Shown here piece by piece: positions 25,687 through 33,234 of a stretch of DNA of 64,000 bases. Within the stretch, counting starts at the first letter, position 1, and each line of letters opens with the position of its first letter. This DNA comes from Leeuwenhoekiella nanhaiensis. GTDB taxonomy: Bacteria; Bacteroidota; Bacteroidia; Flavobacteriales; Flavobacteriaceae. The DNA lies in NCBI RefSeq assembly GCF_002744755.1, contig NZ_KZ319289.1:372001-436000 (forward strand), read 5' to 3'. Position numbers and translations under genes: made by a program. The notes beneath the pieces were generated by a model that saw only the letters and a list, made by a program, of their open reading frames with translations, was not told the origin of the DNA and did not search any database.

Positions 25687-26536
25687 TTAGGAGTAGTTGC
25701 GAATTATCGCTTTCGCGGAAGCGTAATAGTGACCACCAAAAAGGTTTACATGTACCAGAATGTAATAGAGTTGCCAAAGCTTAACCCGTTCCTTCCAGTC
25801 TTCTGCAAGTGGAAATACCTGCTCATAACGGTCAAATACGGTATCTGAAAAGCCTCCGAAAAGTCGCATCAGGGCCAAATCCATTTCTCGCGGAGCGTAG
25901 CAGGTAGCGGGATCAATGAGTACGGGTTTACCCGCTTCGCTTACCATAAAATTACCGGACCACAAATCGCCGTGTATCAAAGCGGCCGGTTCGTCAGGAA
26001 TCAGTTTCTCAATGCTTTTATAGAAGTCATTTAGATTTTCAAAGGTATAACCACGTTCGCGGGCAAGCTTAAATTGAGGTTCAAGGCGTTGATTGATGTA
26101 AAATGAGACTGCATGGGGCTCTTCAGTGTTGTACTGCGGTAAACTGCCTATGTAGTTATCTTCCGTAAAACCAAAGGCGGCCGAAGTCTTATGCAATTGA
26201 GCAAGCTTTTCTCCAAATACGCGATCGAAGTCATTTGTTTTTTGAGGCACTTTCTATATGTTCCAGAATAAGAAAACTTTTGTTTTCAAAATTTCCTGTA
26301 TGCAAGGGTTGTGGAATGCGAAAGGTTTTTGTTTTTGCAAGCTCATTCAAACCCAGCTTTTCGAGCTCAAACATGTTGGGATAGGCTGGGGCATCATTGA
26401 TTTTAACAACGTAGCTTTTACTTGCTGTGTCTAATTTGTAAACATCATTAATATCACCTCCGGTAAGAACCGAAGTTTGCGTAACCGGGCTGTCTAAATA
26501 TTCCGAAAGGTGTTTTTTAAGGCTTTCGTTTAACAT
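25687..26536 (-). pseudogene. Fructosamine kinase family gene broken by a one-base frameshift
   Basis: Two overlapping frames carry one protein. The first (26536-26231) has the N-lobe (TQTSVLTGGDINDVYKLDTA, YVVKINDAPAYPNMFELEKL, FLILEHIESASKNK, stop TGA at 26233). The second continues from KTNDFDRVFGEKLAQLHKTS through ALIHGDLWSGNFM and LIDPATCYAPREMDLAL, the kinase catalytic and metal loops. The break is at an A6 run (minus strand; 26238-26243): removing one A joins ESASKTNDF in a single frame. Intact family members phosphorylate protein-bound fructosamines or other ketosamines for deglycation. It overlaps folA by 20 bases and belongs to that operon. Either a real homopolymer mutation or a sequencing error. 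Confidence 0.85.
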
Positions 26537-27011
26537 AAGTGAGGTACGTAAATGCGTAGTCGTGACGCTCGTCTATATCGTGAAACTGACTTGAAATCAG
26601 TTCCCAGGTTTCCGGATCAATTTCGGGAAAATAGGCATCTGCTTCAAAAGTGCCGTGTACTCGTGTAAGTTCAATATGAGTAGCCTGTTCTAAGGCAAGT
26701 TTATAAATCTCTCCGCCGCCAATAATCCATATTTGCTCTTCTTCTTCAGCCAGTTTAAGCGCTTCTTCAAGATTTTTGGCCACAAGAACACCTTCAAATT
26801 TTGGCTCGTAATTTTCTTGTCTGGTGATGACAATGTGGGTTCGGTTGGGTAATGGGGTTGGAAAAGACTCCAGCGTTTTTCTGCCCATAATGATATAATG
26901 ATGGGAAGTAAGCTTTTTAAAACGCTTAAAATCATCAGGCAAATGCCAGATCATCTCATTGTCTTTGCCTAAAGCATTATTTTCTGCAGCCGCCGCAATT
27001 AAAGTAATCAT
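26517..27011 (-). CDS. folA: Dihydrofolate reductase
   Basis: 164 aa, normal DHFR length. It reduces dihydrofolate to tetrahydrofolate with NADPH, needed here also because thyA at 31864 oxidises tetrahydrofolate. The start MITLIAAAAENNALGKDNEM, the proton donor Asp27 in IWHLPDDFKRFK, the IIMGRKTLESF NADPH loop and the QIWIIGGGEIYKLAL dinucleotide motif are all present. It is the middle gene of a run 2TM protein - folA - fructosamine kinase, with 6 bases upstream and a 20-base overlap downstream. Confidence 0.95.
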   Translation of the reverse strand: MITLIAAAAENNALGKDNEMIWHLPDDFKRFKKLTSHHYIIMGRKTLESFPTPLPNRTHIVITRQENYEPKFEGVLVAKNLEEALKLAEEEEQIWIIGGGEIYKLALEQATHIELTRVHGTFEADAYFPEIDPETWELISSQFHDIDERHDYAFTYLTYVKRKP

Positions 27012-27017
27012 AGATGT

Positions 27018-27446
27018 TCAGGAATTTAAAGGTCGGTCTGTTGAAGACGGTATGCTTGAACCACTTTTAGGAAGCGGATGTTCTTGTTCAACTTTGGTCT
27101 GAAGTTTAGCAATCCTGGCTTTTTGTTTGGCTACGAGTTTATCAAGCTGTTCATTTTCCCATTTTTTGTTCATAAATGTATTAAGCAAAAACACATTTAG
27201 GGCGTGAATGAGAAACAGGAAAAACCAGATCAATACAGCCCAAACAAACCAATCTACAGAAGCGGGTCTAAAAGCTGAACCAAAATCTAAAAATTTATTG
27301 AGTATAATAAAGAGTACACCACCTGCCAGGAAAACAATAAAGTGTCTAAACAGGTTCTTTTTCTGTTTTACGCGCTTTTGAGCGTATTCAATGAGTTCGC
27401 GTTGTTCGGGATCAATCTTTGAACTTTCCTGCTTTTTTGAAAACAT
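27018..27446 (-). CDS. 2TM domain-containing protein
   Basis: 142 aa. Two transmembrane helices (LFRHFIVFLAGGVLFIILNK and VDWFVWAVLIWFFLFLIHAL) close together, flanked by a charged N-terminus and a coiled C-terminal tail (LDKLVAKQKARIAKLQTKVE). This is the 2TM domain common in Bacteroidetes, sometimes attached to LytTR or histidine kinase sensors; here it stands alone. It heads the operon with folA. Role unknown. Confidence 0.85.
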   Translation of the reverse strand: MFSKKQESSKIDPEQRELIEYAQKRVKQKKNLFRHFIVFLAGGVLFIILNKFLDFGSAFRPASVDWFVWAVLIWFFLFLIHALNVFLLNTFMNKKWENEQLDKLVAKQKARIAKLQTKVEQEHPLPKSGSSIPSSTDRPLNS

Positions 27447-27580
27447 AACTAAAGGGTAAATGTGATGGTATAGATTCTGATTTTACAGTCAGACAGCAAT
27501 TTTTTAAAGTAAAGCGCTTAAAATTCTTTGGCTTTCTTAGAACAGGTTAAATTTACAAGAAATACTCAGGCTATTACCTT

Positions 27581-28651
27581 ATGAAAAACCTAAAAAAAGA
27601 ATTTCCCCTCACTTCCAGCTATGTACACCTCAATACCGCGGGCTCGGGATTGCTCTCGGAAACCGTTTTAGATTTCAGGCAGAATCACGATCTCGATTAT
27701 CTGGTATTAGGCAGTATTTTAAAAGATGAGCAGGGGGCTTTTATTGATAAGGTGCGCGAAGACGTTGCCCGGTTTTTTCACCACACACCGCAATACACCT
27801 CACTGCATCCCAGTTTTTCTATTGGCTTTAATGCCTTGCTGGAAGCTTTTGATGCAAAAACACGTTTTTTATTGCTAGACGCAGACTATCCTTCTATTAA
27901 CTGGGCGGTAGAGCAGCGAGGTTTTGATATCAATTATGCGCGAATAGACGAATGGCTTGAAGATAATATTGAGCAAGCGGTAATTAAGCATAAACCCGAT
28001 GTGCTTTGCCTGAGCCTGATTCAATATCTAAATGGAATACGCATTGATTTTGATTTTTTAAAGAAGCTCAAAGAAAGCTATCCTGACCTGCTGATTGTTG
28101 CAGACGGCACCCAATACGTAGGAATTGAAGACTTTGATTTTAGTCAAAGCGGAATTGATATTCTGGGAGCCAGTGCCTATAAATGGCTCAATGCCGGCTA
28201 CGGGAATGCTTTTTTTCTGTTTAAATCTGGCGTAGAGGAGCGGTTGAAGCCAAAAAATCTGGGTTTTGGTTCCGATAAAGGCAAGTATAAGTCTGAAGAC
28301 TTCAATTTAATAAGCCGAATGGAACCGGGACATCTGGACACCCTGAATTTTGGAAGTCTTCAGGCGGCGTTGGGTCTGGTAAAAAAAATAGGTTTTGATA
28401 CGATTGAAGCCCAAATTCAAAATTTACAGAAACTGGCTCTTGAAGCCTTTGCAGAGCGGAATCTTTTAGCTGATGAAGTGCTTAAACGTAAAATTCACGG
28501 GCCCTTTTTCAATATTAAGGGTGATGAAAAGACGTTTGAGAAGCTGCGCAGTAAGGATGTGATTTGCTCATTGCGCGGTGACGGAATACGGGTAAGTTTC
28601 CATTATTTTAATACAGAAAGCGATTTACAGAAGCTTTTGAAGTTAATTTAG
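27581..28651 (+). CDS. Class V aminotransferase-like PLP enzyme
   Basis: 356 aa, fold type I class V (cysteine desulfurase/kynureninase-like) fold. PLP Lys201 lies in LGASAYKWLNAGYGNAFF and Asp175 in VADGTQYVGIEDF; the N-terminal VHLNTAGSGLLSETV corresponds to the YLNNAA-type start. It lacks the Cys-bearing loop of cysteine desulfurases, so desulfurase activity is unlikely. The isopenicillin-N-epimerase/YcbU-like group is the nearest guess; the substrate cannot be told. It is a single gene with an imperfect TAAATTTA -7 box about 36 bases before the ATG. Confidence 0.85.
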   Translation: MKNLKKEFPLTSSYVHLNTAGSGLLSETVLDFRQNHDLDYLVLGSILKDEQGAFIDKVREDVARFFHHTPQYTSLHPSFSIGFNALLEAFDAKTRFLLLDADYPSINWAVEQRGFDINYARIDEWLEDNIEQAVIKHKPDVLCLSLIQYLNGIRIDFDFLKKLKESYPDLLIVADGTQYVGIEDFDFSQSGIDILGASAYKWLNAGYGNAFFLFKSGVEERLKPKNLGFGSDKGKYKSEDFNLISRMEPGHLDTLNFGSLQAALGLVKKIGFDTIEAQIQNLQKLALEAFAERNLLADEVLKRKIHGPFFNIKGDEKTFEKLRSKDVICSLRGDGIRVSFHYFNTESDLQKLLKLI

Positions 28652-28783
28652 CATTATTTACTGGTTTACAGTCGTTAATATTTTAACGAATTGGTTTTCA
28701 ATAACGATTTCGTAATTGTAAATCACGGAAAGAACGAGGGATTGATTGAGATTTTCGAAAAAATGCGCATAAATGCCTGATAT

Positions 28784-28816
28784 TTTGAGTTTTATACATT
28801 TCATGCCTTAAATTTG
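28784..28816 (+). promoter_or_regulatory. Promoter with -33 and -7 boxes
   Basis: TTTG (28784-28787), a 21-bp spacer and TAAATTTG (28809-28816): both boxes fit the Bacteroidetes consensus. The predicted start is about 15 bases before the ATG of the CBM48-like gene. Confidence 0.6.
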
Positions 28817-28838
28817 GCTCAACTAAAATGAATTTGTT

Positions 28839-29129
28839 ATGCCAATTACGAAACAATTTTTAAAATCTAAACCTGAGTGTAAAGTTACTTTTACGGTATT
28901 GGATACCGATGCAAATGCGGTTGCCGTTGCCGGAGACTTTAATGACTGGGAAAAGACAGAACTTAAAAAACTTAAGAATGGTTCTTTTAAGGGCCAGCTC
29001 AATATACCTGTAGATGCTACTTATGAATTTCGTTATTCAGTAGATGGCGAGTGGGTTAATGAGCCGGAAGCAGACGGGTACAAGTTTAATGACTTTGCCG
29101 GAGCTGAAAACAGTCTTTTAACGCTTTAA
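28839..29129 (+). CDS. Isoamylase early-set / CBM48-like glycogen-binding domain protein, 96 aa
   Basis: A single Ig-like domain of the AMPK-beta/CBM48 type: CKVTFTVLDTDANAVAVAGD, FNDWEKTELKKLKNGSFKG, then VDATYEFRYSVDGEWVNEPE. Trp in DFNDWEKT is the usual sugar-contacting residue of the family. No signal peptide, so cytoplasmic; no catalytic domain attached. Stand-alone copies are known in Bacteroidetes and presumably bind glycogen-like glucan or act as an adaptor. No glycogen gene is adjacent. Transcribed alone with a good promoter and terminator. Confidence 0.87.
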   Translation: MPITKQFLKSKPECKVTFTVLDTDANAVAVAGDFNDWEKTELKKLKNGSFKGQLNIPVDATYEFRYSVDGEWVNEPEADGYKFNDFAGAENSLLTL

Positions 29130-29150
29130 ACAAAAGCTGAAAAATTGAAG

Positions 29151-29188
29151 AAAAGCAATCAGAATCCTCGATTTTGATTGCTTTTTTT
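29151..29188. terminator. Terminator between CBM48-like gene and egtD
   Basis: GCAATCAGAAT (29155-29165) pairs with ATTTTGATTGC (29171-29181) with one G-T pair, followed by T7. It lies between convergent genes and is A-rich on the left, so it may serve both. Confidence 0.75.
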
Positions 29189-29196
29189 GTTTTTGA

Positions 29197-30171
29197 TCAG
29201 ACCTTTTTAAACACGTAGTCTGTAAAATAAGCCTGAGAATCCTGAAATTGAACGGAGACTTCCAGGCCGGCTTCCTGTGCAAGCCAGTCTACAATATGAT
29301 CGTCGTATTTTTGGGATATTTCGGTATGAATGCTTTCCCAGGCAGAAAAGCTTATTTCCAGATTGAGTTTATTGAGGCTTACTTTTTGGTCTTTGGTGCT
29401 CACTAAAAAGCTTTTGGTAGTACCGGTCTCGGGATCGTAAGTCGGCCAATGTTTAAAGCAATCAAGATCAAAATCAGCATCAAGGCTCGTATTGATGCGT
29501 TTCAAAACATTTTTATTAAACGCTTCAGTGACGCCTTGGGAATCATTGTAGGCATTTAAGATTACTGAAGGATCCTTTTTTTGGTCAAAACCCATAAAAA
29601 GTAAATCTTTAGAATTCATACATTTTCTGATGTCTGATAGAAATTTGATCGCATTCTCGTGATTGAGGTTTCCAATATTAGAACCCAAAACCATGATTAC
29701 AGTCTTTCTTTCACTTGACCTCTTGCAAAGATTTTCAAGAACTTCAAAATAAGTTCCCTGTTGGGTGACCATATCCAATTCGGGAAATGCGTTTAATAAG
29801 TCGTGTTCCAATCCGTCAAGAGCATTCTGGCTGATATCTATAGGCTTGTAGGTAAACGGAATTTTATGTTCAACCAGGTGTTTAAGCAGCACCTTGGTTT
29901 TTTTGCCATCACCGGCACCTAATTCTACCAGATCGAAACCCTGATCATCACTAAACAGCTGAGCAATCTCAGCGGTATGGGTATCCAGAATTTCATATTC
30001 GCAGCCCGTAAGATAGTATTCGGGCAAATGCATTATTTGCTGAAAGAGCTGGTCGCCTGTTTTATCGTAAAACCATTTAGAAGAAATGTATTTAGGAAAG
30101 GCAGTCAGGCCTTCGTAAATCTCTTTTTGAAAGATGGTGTCAAAATGTTGTTTCGATTTTTTCGTCTTCAT
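29197..30171 (-). CDS. egtD: L-histidine N-alpha-trimethyltransferase EgtD
   Basis: 324 aa. EgtD uses three SAM to convert histidine to hercynine, the first step of ergothioneine synthesis. The EgtD-type methyltransferase marks are present: FPKYISSKWFYDKTGDQLFQ near the N-terminus (Trp/Tyr contacts), the ITxLPEYYLTGCEYEIL segment, SAM loop VELGAGDGKKT (about 82-92), MVLGSNIGNLNHENA and the C-terminal FSAWESIHTEISQKYDD. The gene starts 9 bases after egtB, so the two are one operon. A DUF2260-only enzyme with another substrate is possible, but the EgtB neighbour fixes the assignment. Confidence 0.92.
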   Translation of the reverse strand: MKTKKSKQHFDTIFQKEIYEGLTAFPKYISSKWFYDKTGDQLFQQIMHLPEYYLTGCEYEILDTHTAEIAQLFSDDQGFDLVELGAGDGKKTKVLLKHLVEHKIPFTYKPIDISQNALDGLEHDLLNAFPELDMVTQQGTYFEVLENLCKRSSERKTVIMVLGSNIGNLNHENAIKFLSDIRKCMNSKDLLFMGFDQKKDPSVILNAYNDSQGVTEAFNKNVLKRINTSLDADFDLDCFKHWPTYDPETGTTKSFLVSTKDQKVSLNKLNLEISFSAWESIHTEISQKYDDHIVDWLAQEAGLEVSVQFQDSQAYFTDYVFKKV

Positions 30172-30180
30172 ATTCTTAAA

Positions 30181-31350
30181 TTATTCCGCCAGACGAATCC
30201 CTGTGAATTGCCAACGTAAATGGGGGTGAAAAAAATTGCGGTAGGTAGCACGCGTATGATTTGGAGAAGTGGCTGTAGAGCCGCCTCGAAGTGTTTTTTG
30301 ACTTACCATAAACTTGCCGTTGTATTCTCCCAGAGCTCCCGGTTCTTTTTCGTAACCCGGATAGGGGAGATAGGCACTTTCTGTCCATTCCCAGCGCTGT
30401 CCCCAGTTGAAATGTTCCTGAGCAACCTCCCACTCAAACTCTGTAGGTAAGCGTAAACCGCGCCATTGGGCGTAGGCAAAAGCTTCGTAGTAAGAGATAT
30501 GAGTCACCGGTGTTTCAAGATTCAGTTTTTTATAGCCGGCCAGGGTGTAATTCATCCATTCACCGTCTTCGAGATGCCAGTATTGCGGAGCTTTTATTTG
30601 ATTTTCATTCACCCAGGCCCAGCCTTCGCTATGCCAAAGTAATGCATCCTCATAACCGCCGGCCTCTATAAATTGGAGATATTCAGCATTGCTAACCAAA
30701 CTACTCGAAATTTTAAAATCGTGCAGATATACCTTGTGTCTGCTCAATTCATTATCGTAGCAAAATCCTTCTCCCTGATGACCTATTTCATAAACACCTT
30801 CTTCGATAGAAATCCACTGAGTATTCTCTTGATCAGCCGTGTTCTCCTGATAGCTTTCAGCATAAGCCGGAAGCAAGGGATTATTTCCTAAAATGTATTT
30901 AATGTCAGTAAGTAGTAACTCTTGATGCTGCTTCTCGTGATGAATGCCTATTTCAACAAGTTTTTCCAGTTCACTGCTAATGGTATCTGAGTCGCTTAAT
31001 AACTCACGTAATTCTGCAGTGACATACTTGCGATATGCATAGATTTCGTCAACGGTAGGTCTCGAAAGATTTCCGCGATCGGTGCGTACCACTCGTGCAC
31101 CCATACTTTCGTAGTAGCTGTTAAAAACAAAAGCATATTGTTTATTGTATTCCTGATAACCCGGTTTGTGTTTTTTTAAAATGAAATCTTCAAAAAACCA
31201 GGTAGTGTGACCCAAATGCCATTTGGGAGGAGAGACGTCTACAATAGGTTGTACCACATAATCTTCAGTTTTTAAAGGTTTGCACAAGGTCTCGCTGTAG
31301 TTGCGCGTTTCCAGAAAAAAGTCGAGAAGAGAAGTGGTGCTAACAATCAT
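30181..31350 (-). CDS. egtB: Hercynine-oxidising sulfoxide synthase EgtB
   Basis: 389 aa. EgtB is a non-haem iron enzyme that joins hercynine to a thiol donor with O2 to form the sulfoxide precursor of ergothioneine. The N-terminal DinB-like domain has the iron ligands His48 (LGHTTWFFEDF) and the HX3HXE motif His138-His142-Glu144 (IHHEKQHQELLL). The C-terminal FGE-sulfatase domain has ISYYEAFAYAQWRGLRLPTE, GQRWEWTESAYLPYPG and LRGGSTATSPNHTRATYRN. It is shorter than the actinobacterial form and lacks a fused methyltransferase, so it is not OvoA. Whether it takes gamma-Glu-Cys or Cys is unknown; no egtC or egtE is nearby. Confidence 0.92.
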   Translation of the reverse strand: MIVSTTSLLDFFLETRNYSETLCKPLKTEDYVVQPIVDVSPPKWHLGHTTWFFEDFILKKHKPGYQEYNKQYAFVFNSYYESMGARVVRTDRGNLSRPTVDEIYAYRKYVTAELRELLSDSDTISSELEKLVEIGIHHEKQHQELLLTDIKYILGNNPLLPAYAESYQENTADQENTQWISIEEGVYEIGHQGEGFCYDNELSRHKVYLHDFKISSSLVSNAEYLQFIEAGGYEDALLWHSEGWAWVNENQIKAPQYWHLEDGEWMNYTLAGYKKLNLETPVTHISYYEAFAYAQWRGLRLPTEFEWEVAQEHFNWGQRWEWTESAYLPYPGYEKEPGALGEYNGKFMVSQKTLRGGSTATSPNHTRATYRNFFHPHLRWQFTGIRLAE

Positions 31351-31361
31351 ACCAATGCATT

Positions 31362-31387
31362 ATAACTAAGAGTTATTCTCAAAGTTA
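31362..31387 (-). promoter_or_regulatory. egtB promoter with overlapping palindrome
   Basis: On the minus strand TAACTTTG (31387-31380) matches TAnnTTTG. At the predicted start lies the palindrome ATAACT-AAG-AGTTAT (31362-31376). A second perfect pair, TCATACCAAT (31347-31356) and ATTGGTATGA (31400-31409), brackets the region and includes the egtB start codon. These look like operator sites; the regulator is unknown. Confidence 0.5.
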
Positions 31388-31431
31388 CAGCATAAAAGTA
31401 TTGGTATGAATTTTAAGAAGTTAAGCCCGAG

Positions 31432-31845
31432 TTAAAACGTAAAGGGCATCGAGTACTTTATGGCGCGTGGTTTACCGCCTGCCTGCCCCGGAGTCATTTG
31501 CGGGATTGCCATAATGTTACGCTTGGCTTCTTCCTGTAGCGGTTTAGTGCCTCCTTTTACTCCAAGAATCTGTGGTTTTCCTTCTTCGTTGATTACAAAA
31601 TCAACAATTACAGGTTCTTTTACGGTTCCTTTTTTATAGCCTTCCGGAAACCGGAAATTAGTCACCACGTGATTTACGAGTTGCTTTTTAAAGCAGGCTT
31701 TCTTTTCTGCTTCAGAACCGGAACAGCCCGGCCAAACAGGAGGAATTTCGCGTATGCTGAGCGCATTTCCAGAAACCGTAATCCCTTCTTGGGCATACGT
31801 GTTGCCGAAAAATATCAGGAGGGCAATAACGAATAGTTTTTTCAT
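31432..31845 (-). CDS. Periplasmic TonB C-terminal-like protein, 137 aa
   Basis: Signal peptide MKKLFVIALLIFFGNTYAQ, then the short motif PPVWPGCSGSEAEKKACFKK and a TonB C-terminal fold (PVIVDFVINEEGKPQILGVK, then AKRNIMAIPQMTPGQAGGKP). This is the energy-transducer-like module frequent in Bacteroidetes, but here without any membrane anchor or ExbBD neighbours, so it is not a working TonB by itself. Two Cys (in PGCSG and KACFK) could form a disulfide. It starts 18 bases after thyA and is probably co-transcribed with it. Confidence 0.82.
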   Translation of the reverse strand: MKKLFVIALLIFFGNTYAQEGITVSGNALSIREIPPVWPGCSGSEAEKKACFKKQLVNHVVTNFRFPEGYKKGTVKEPVIVDFVINEEGKPQILGVKGGTKPLQEEAKRNIMAIPQMTPGQAGGKPRAIKYSMPFTF

Positions 31846-31863
31846 GACTTGAAGATTTTGGGG

Positions 31864-32715
31864 TTAAATAGCCACAGCGCCCTTGATATGGGGATGTGGA
31901 TCGTAATTTTCTAAAGTAAAGTCCTCAAACTGAAAACTGAATAAGTCTTTTACTTCAGGATTTATTTTAATAGTCGGTAAGTTGCGTATTTCTCGGCTCA
32001 ATTGCAAATTTAACTGCTCAATATGATTGTTGTAGATGTGTGCATCACCAAAGGTGTGTATAAAATCACCCGGAGCATAATCACAAACCTGAGCAACCAT
32101 CATAGTAAATAAAGCGTAAGACGCGATGTTAAAAGGTACTCCCAGAAATACATCTGCACTACGTTGATAAAGCTGGCAGCTGAGTCTGGGTCGTTTATCT
32201 TCGGCATCAGGATTACTAGGAGCTACGTAAAATTGAAAAAAAGCGTGACAGGGAGGAAGAGCGGCTTTGCCGTAAGCAACGTTTTCTGCAAAAGACTTCC
32301 GGGTGTCTGGCATTACGCTGGGGTTCCAGGCAGAAACGAGCATACGTCTGCTATTGGGATTATGCTTCAGCGTTTCAACAACTTCGGTAATCTGGTCGAT
32401 TTCTTCGCTGTTCCAGTTGCGCCATTGATGACCGTATACAGGGCCCAAATCGCCGTTCTCATCAGCCCATTCATTCCAGATGCGTACGCCATTTTCCTGA
32501 AGATAGGCAATATTAGTATCCCCTTTTAAAAACCACAACAACTCGTAAATGATCGATTTCAAATGCAGTTTTTTAGTGGTTACCATCGGGAAACCCTCGC
32601 TCAGATCAAAGCGCATCTGGTAACCAAAAACGCTCAGCGTACCCGTGCCCGTACGATCTCCTTTTTGAATACCTTCCTCTAAAATGTGTTTTACTAAATC
32701 GTGATACTGCTTCAT
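31864..32715 (-). CDS. thyA: Thymidylate synthase
   Basis: 283 aa. ThyA methylates dUMP to dTMP with methylene-tetrahydrofolate, giving dihydrofolate that FolA (26517) recycles. Catalytic Cys156 is in [14 protein letters not shown]; Arg and Asp contacts appear in [28 protein letters not shown] and [16 protein letters not shown], and the C-terminus [12 protein letters not shown] is the conserved closing tail. Slightly longer than the 264-aa E. coli enzyme because of an insertion around [20 protein letters not shown] (about 133-150), seen in many Bacteroidetes. Followed by the TonB-like gene. Confidence 0.96.
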   Translation of the reverse strand: MKQYHDLVKHILEEGIQKGDRTGTGTLSVFGYQMRFDLSEGFPMVTTKKLHLKSIIYELLWFLKGDTNIAYLQENGVRIWNEWADENGDLGPVYGHQWRNWNSEEIDQITEVVETLKHNPNSRRMLVSAWNPSVMPDTRKSFAENVAYGKAALPPCHAFFQFYVAPSNPDAEDKRPRLSCQLYQRSADVFLGVPFNIASYALFTMMVAQVCDYAPGDFIHTFGDAHIYNNHIEQLNLQLSREIRNLPTIKINPEVKDLFSFQFEDFTLENYDPHPHIKGAVAI

Positions 32716-32846
32716 TTTTCTTCAATTTTCAGCCTTTAAAATTAAATATTAGCTTCGCTTTATAACTGCATATCTGTAATTTTTACTAAATACTTATTAA
32801 CGTATATTCGCTGACTAGTATTTACAATAATTTGTTATTTTATTCG

Positions 32847-33215
32847 ATGCTGTTAAAAACAATCAACTACCCTTTCGGAGTGGCTAAATACTATGCCAAG
32901 TTTATTCATTTTAAGTTCAATGAAGACTTGAAGGAAGTTGTGCTCGAATATTCTAAACAAATTTTTGACGATCTTGAGAACTTTTACGGTTCTGACAAGT
33001 ATGTATTTATTTCTGAAAGAGGTTTGGAAACCTCACTAGACCCTAGTTTTATCAAATCGCTGAATCTTTCTAAAATGAAGGCGTTAGCGGTTGTTTCTCC
33101 GGATGCTGCTGAAAGACGTGAAGAACTTATTAAGGAGCAGGATCATATAAAAGGTTCTTTTGCCTTTTTCACAAGCTACGAAGCTGCAGAACACTGGGCG
33201 CGAACTTTCGACTAG
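32847..33215 (+). CDS. Hypothetical protein, 122 aa, possibly STAS/SpoIIAA-like
   Basis: Start at ATG 32847 (MLLKTINYPFGVAKYYAKFI); a TTG five codons upstream also fits. The product is soluble, with alternating beta and helix: YAKFIHFKFNEDLKEVVLEY, YVFISERGLETSLDP, KMKALAVVSPDAAERREELI, GSFAFFTSYEAAEHWARTF. The last block (hydrophobic strand then EAAEHWA helix) resembles the end of SpoIIAA-like STAS domains. I am not sure of the family. It is divergent from thyA and ends 19 bases before the convergent nucleoside transporter. Confidence 0.65.
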   Translation: MLLKTINYPFGVAKYYAKFIHFKFNEDLKEVVLEYSKQIFDDLENFYGSDKYVFISERGLETSLDPSFIKSLNLSKMKALAVVSPDAAERREELIKEQDHIKGSFAFFTSYEAAEHWARTFD

Positions 33216-33234
33216 CCTTTTCCTCTCTGGCTTC

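Noticed and set aside
26231-26250. Programmed -1 frameshifting at A AAA AAC in the fructosamine kinase gene
   Set aside because: The heptamer is a classic -1 slippery site and is in phase, but a -1 shift leads to a frame starting QMTS that does not match the kinase. The continuation needs +1 (or one A fewer), so a homopolymer indel explains it better.
27581-28651. Cysteine desulfurase
   Set aside because: The PLP lysine motif fits class V, but the conserved persulfide Cys loop is absent and no iron-sulfur assembly genes are nearby.
30181-31350. OvoA (ovothiol synthase) in place of EgtB
   Set aside because: OvoA carries a fused C-terminal methyltransferase and is much longer; here the protein is 389 aa and EgtD is a separate histidine methyltransferase.
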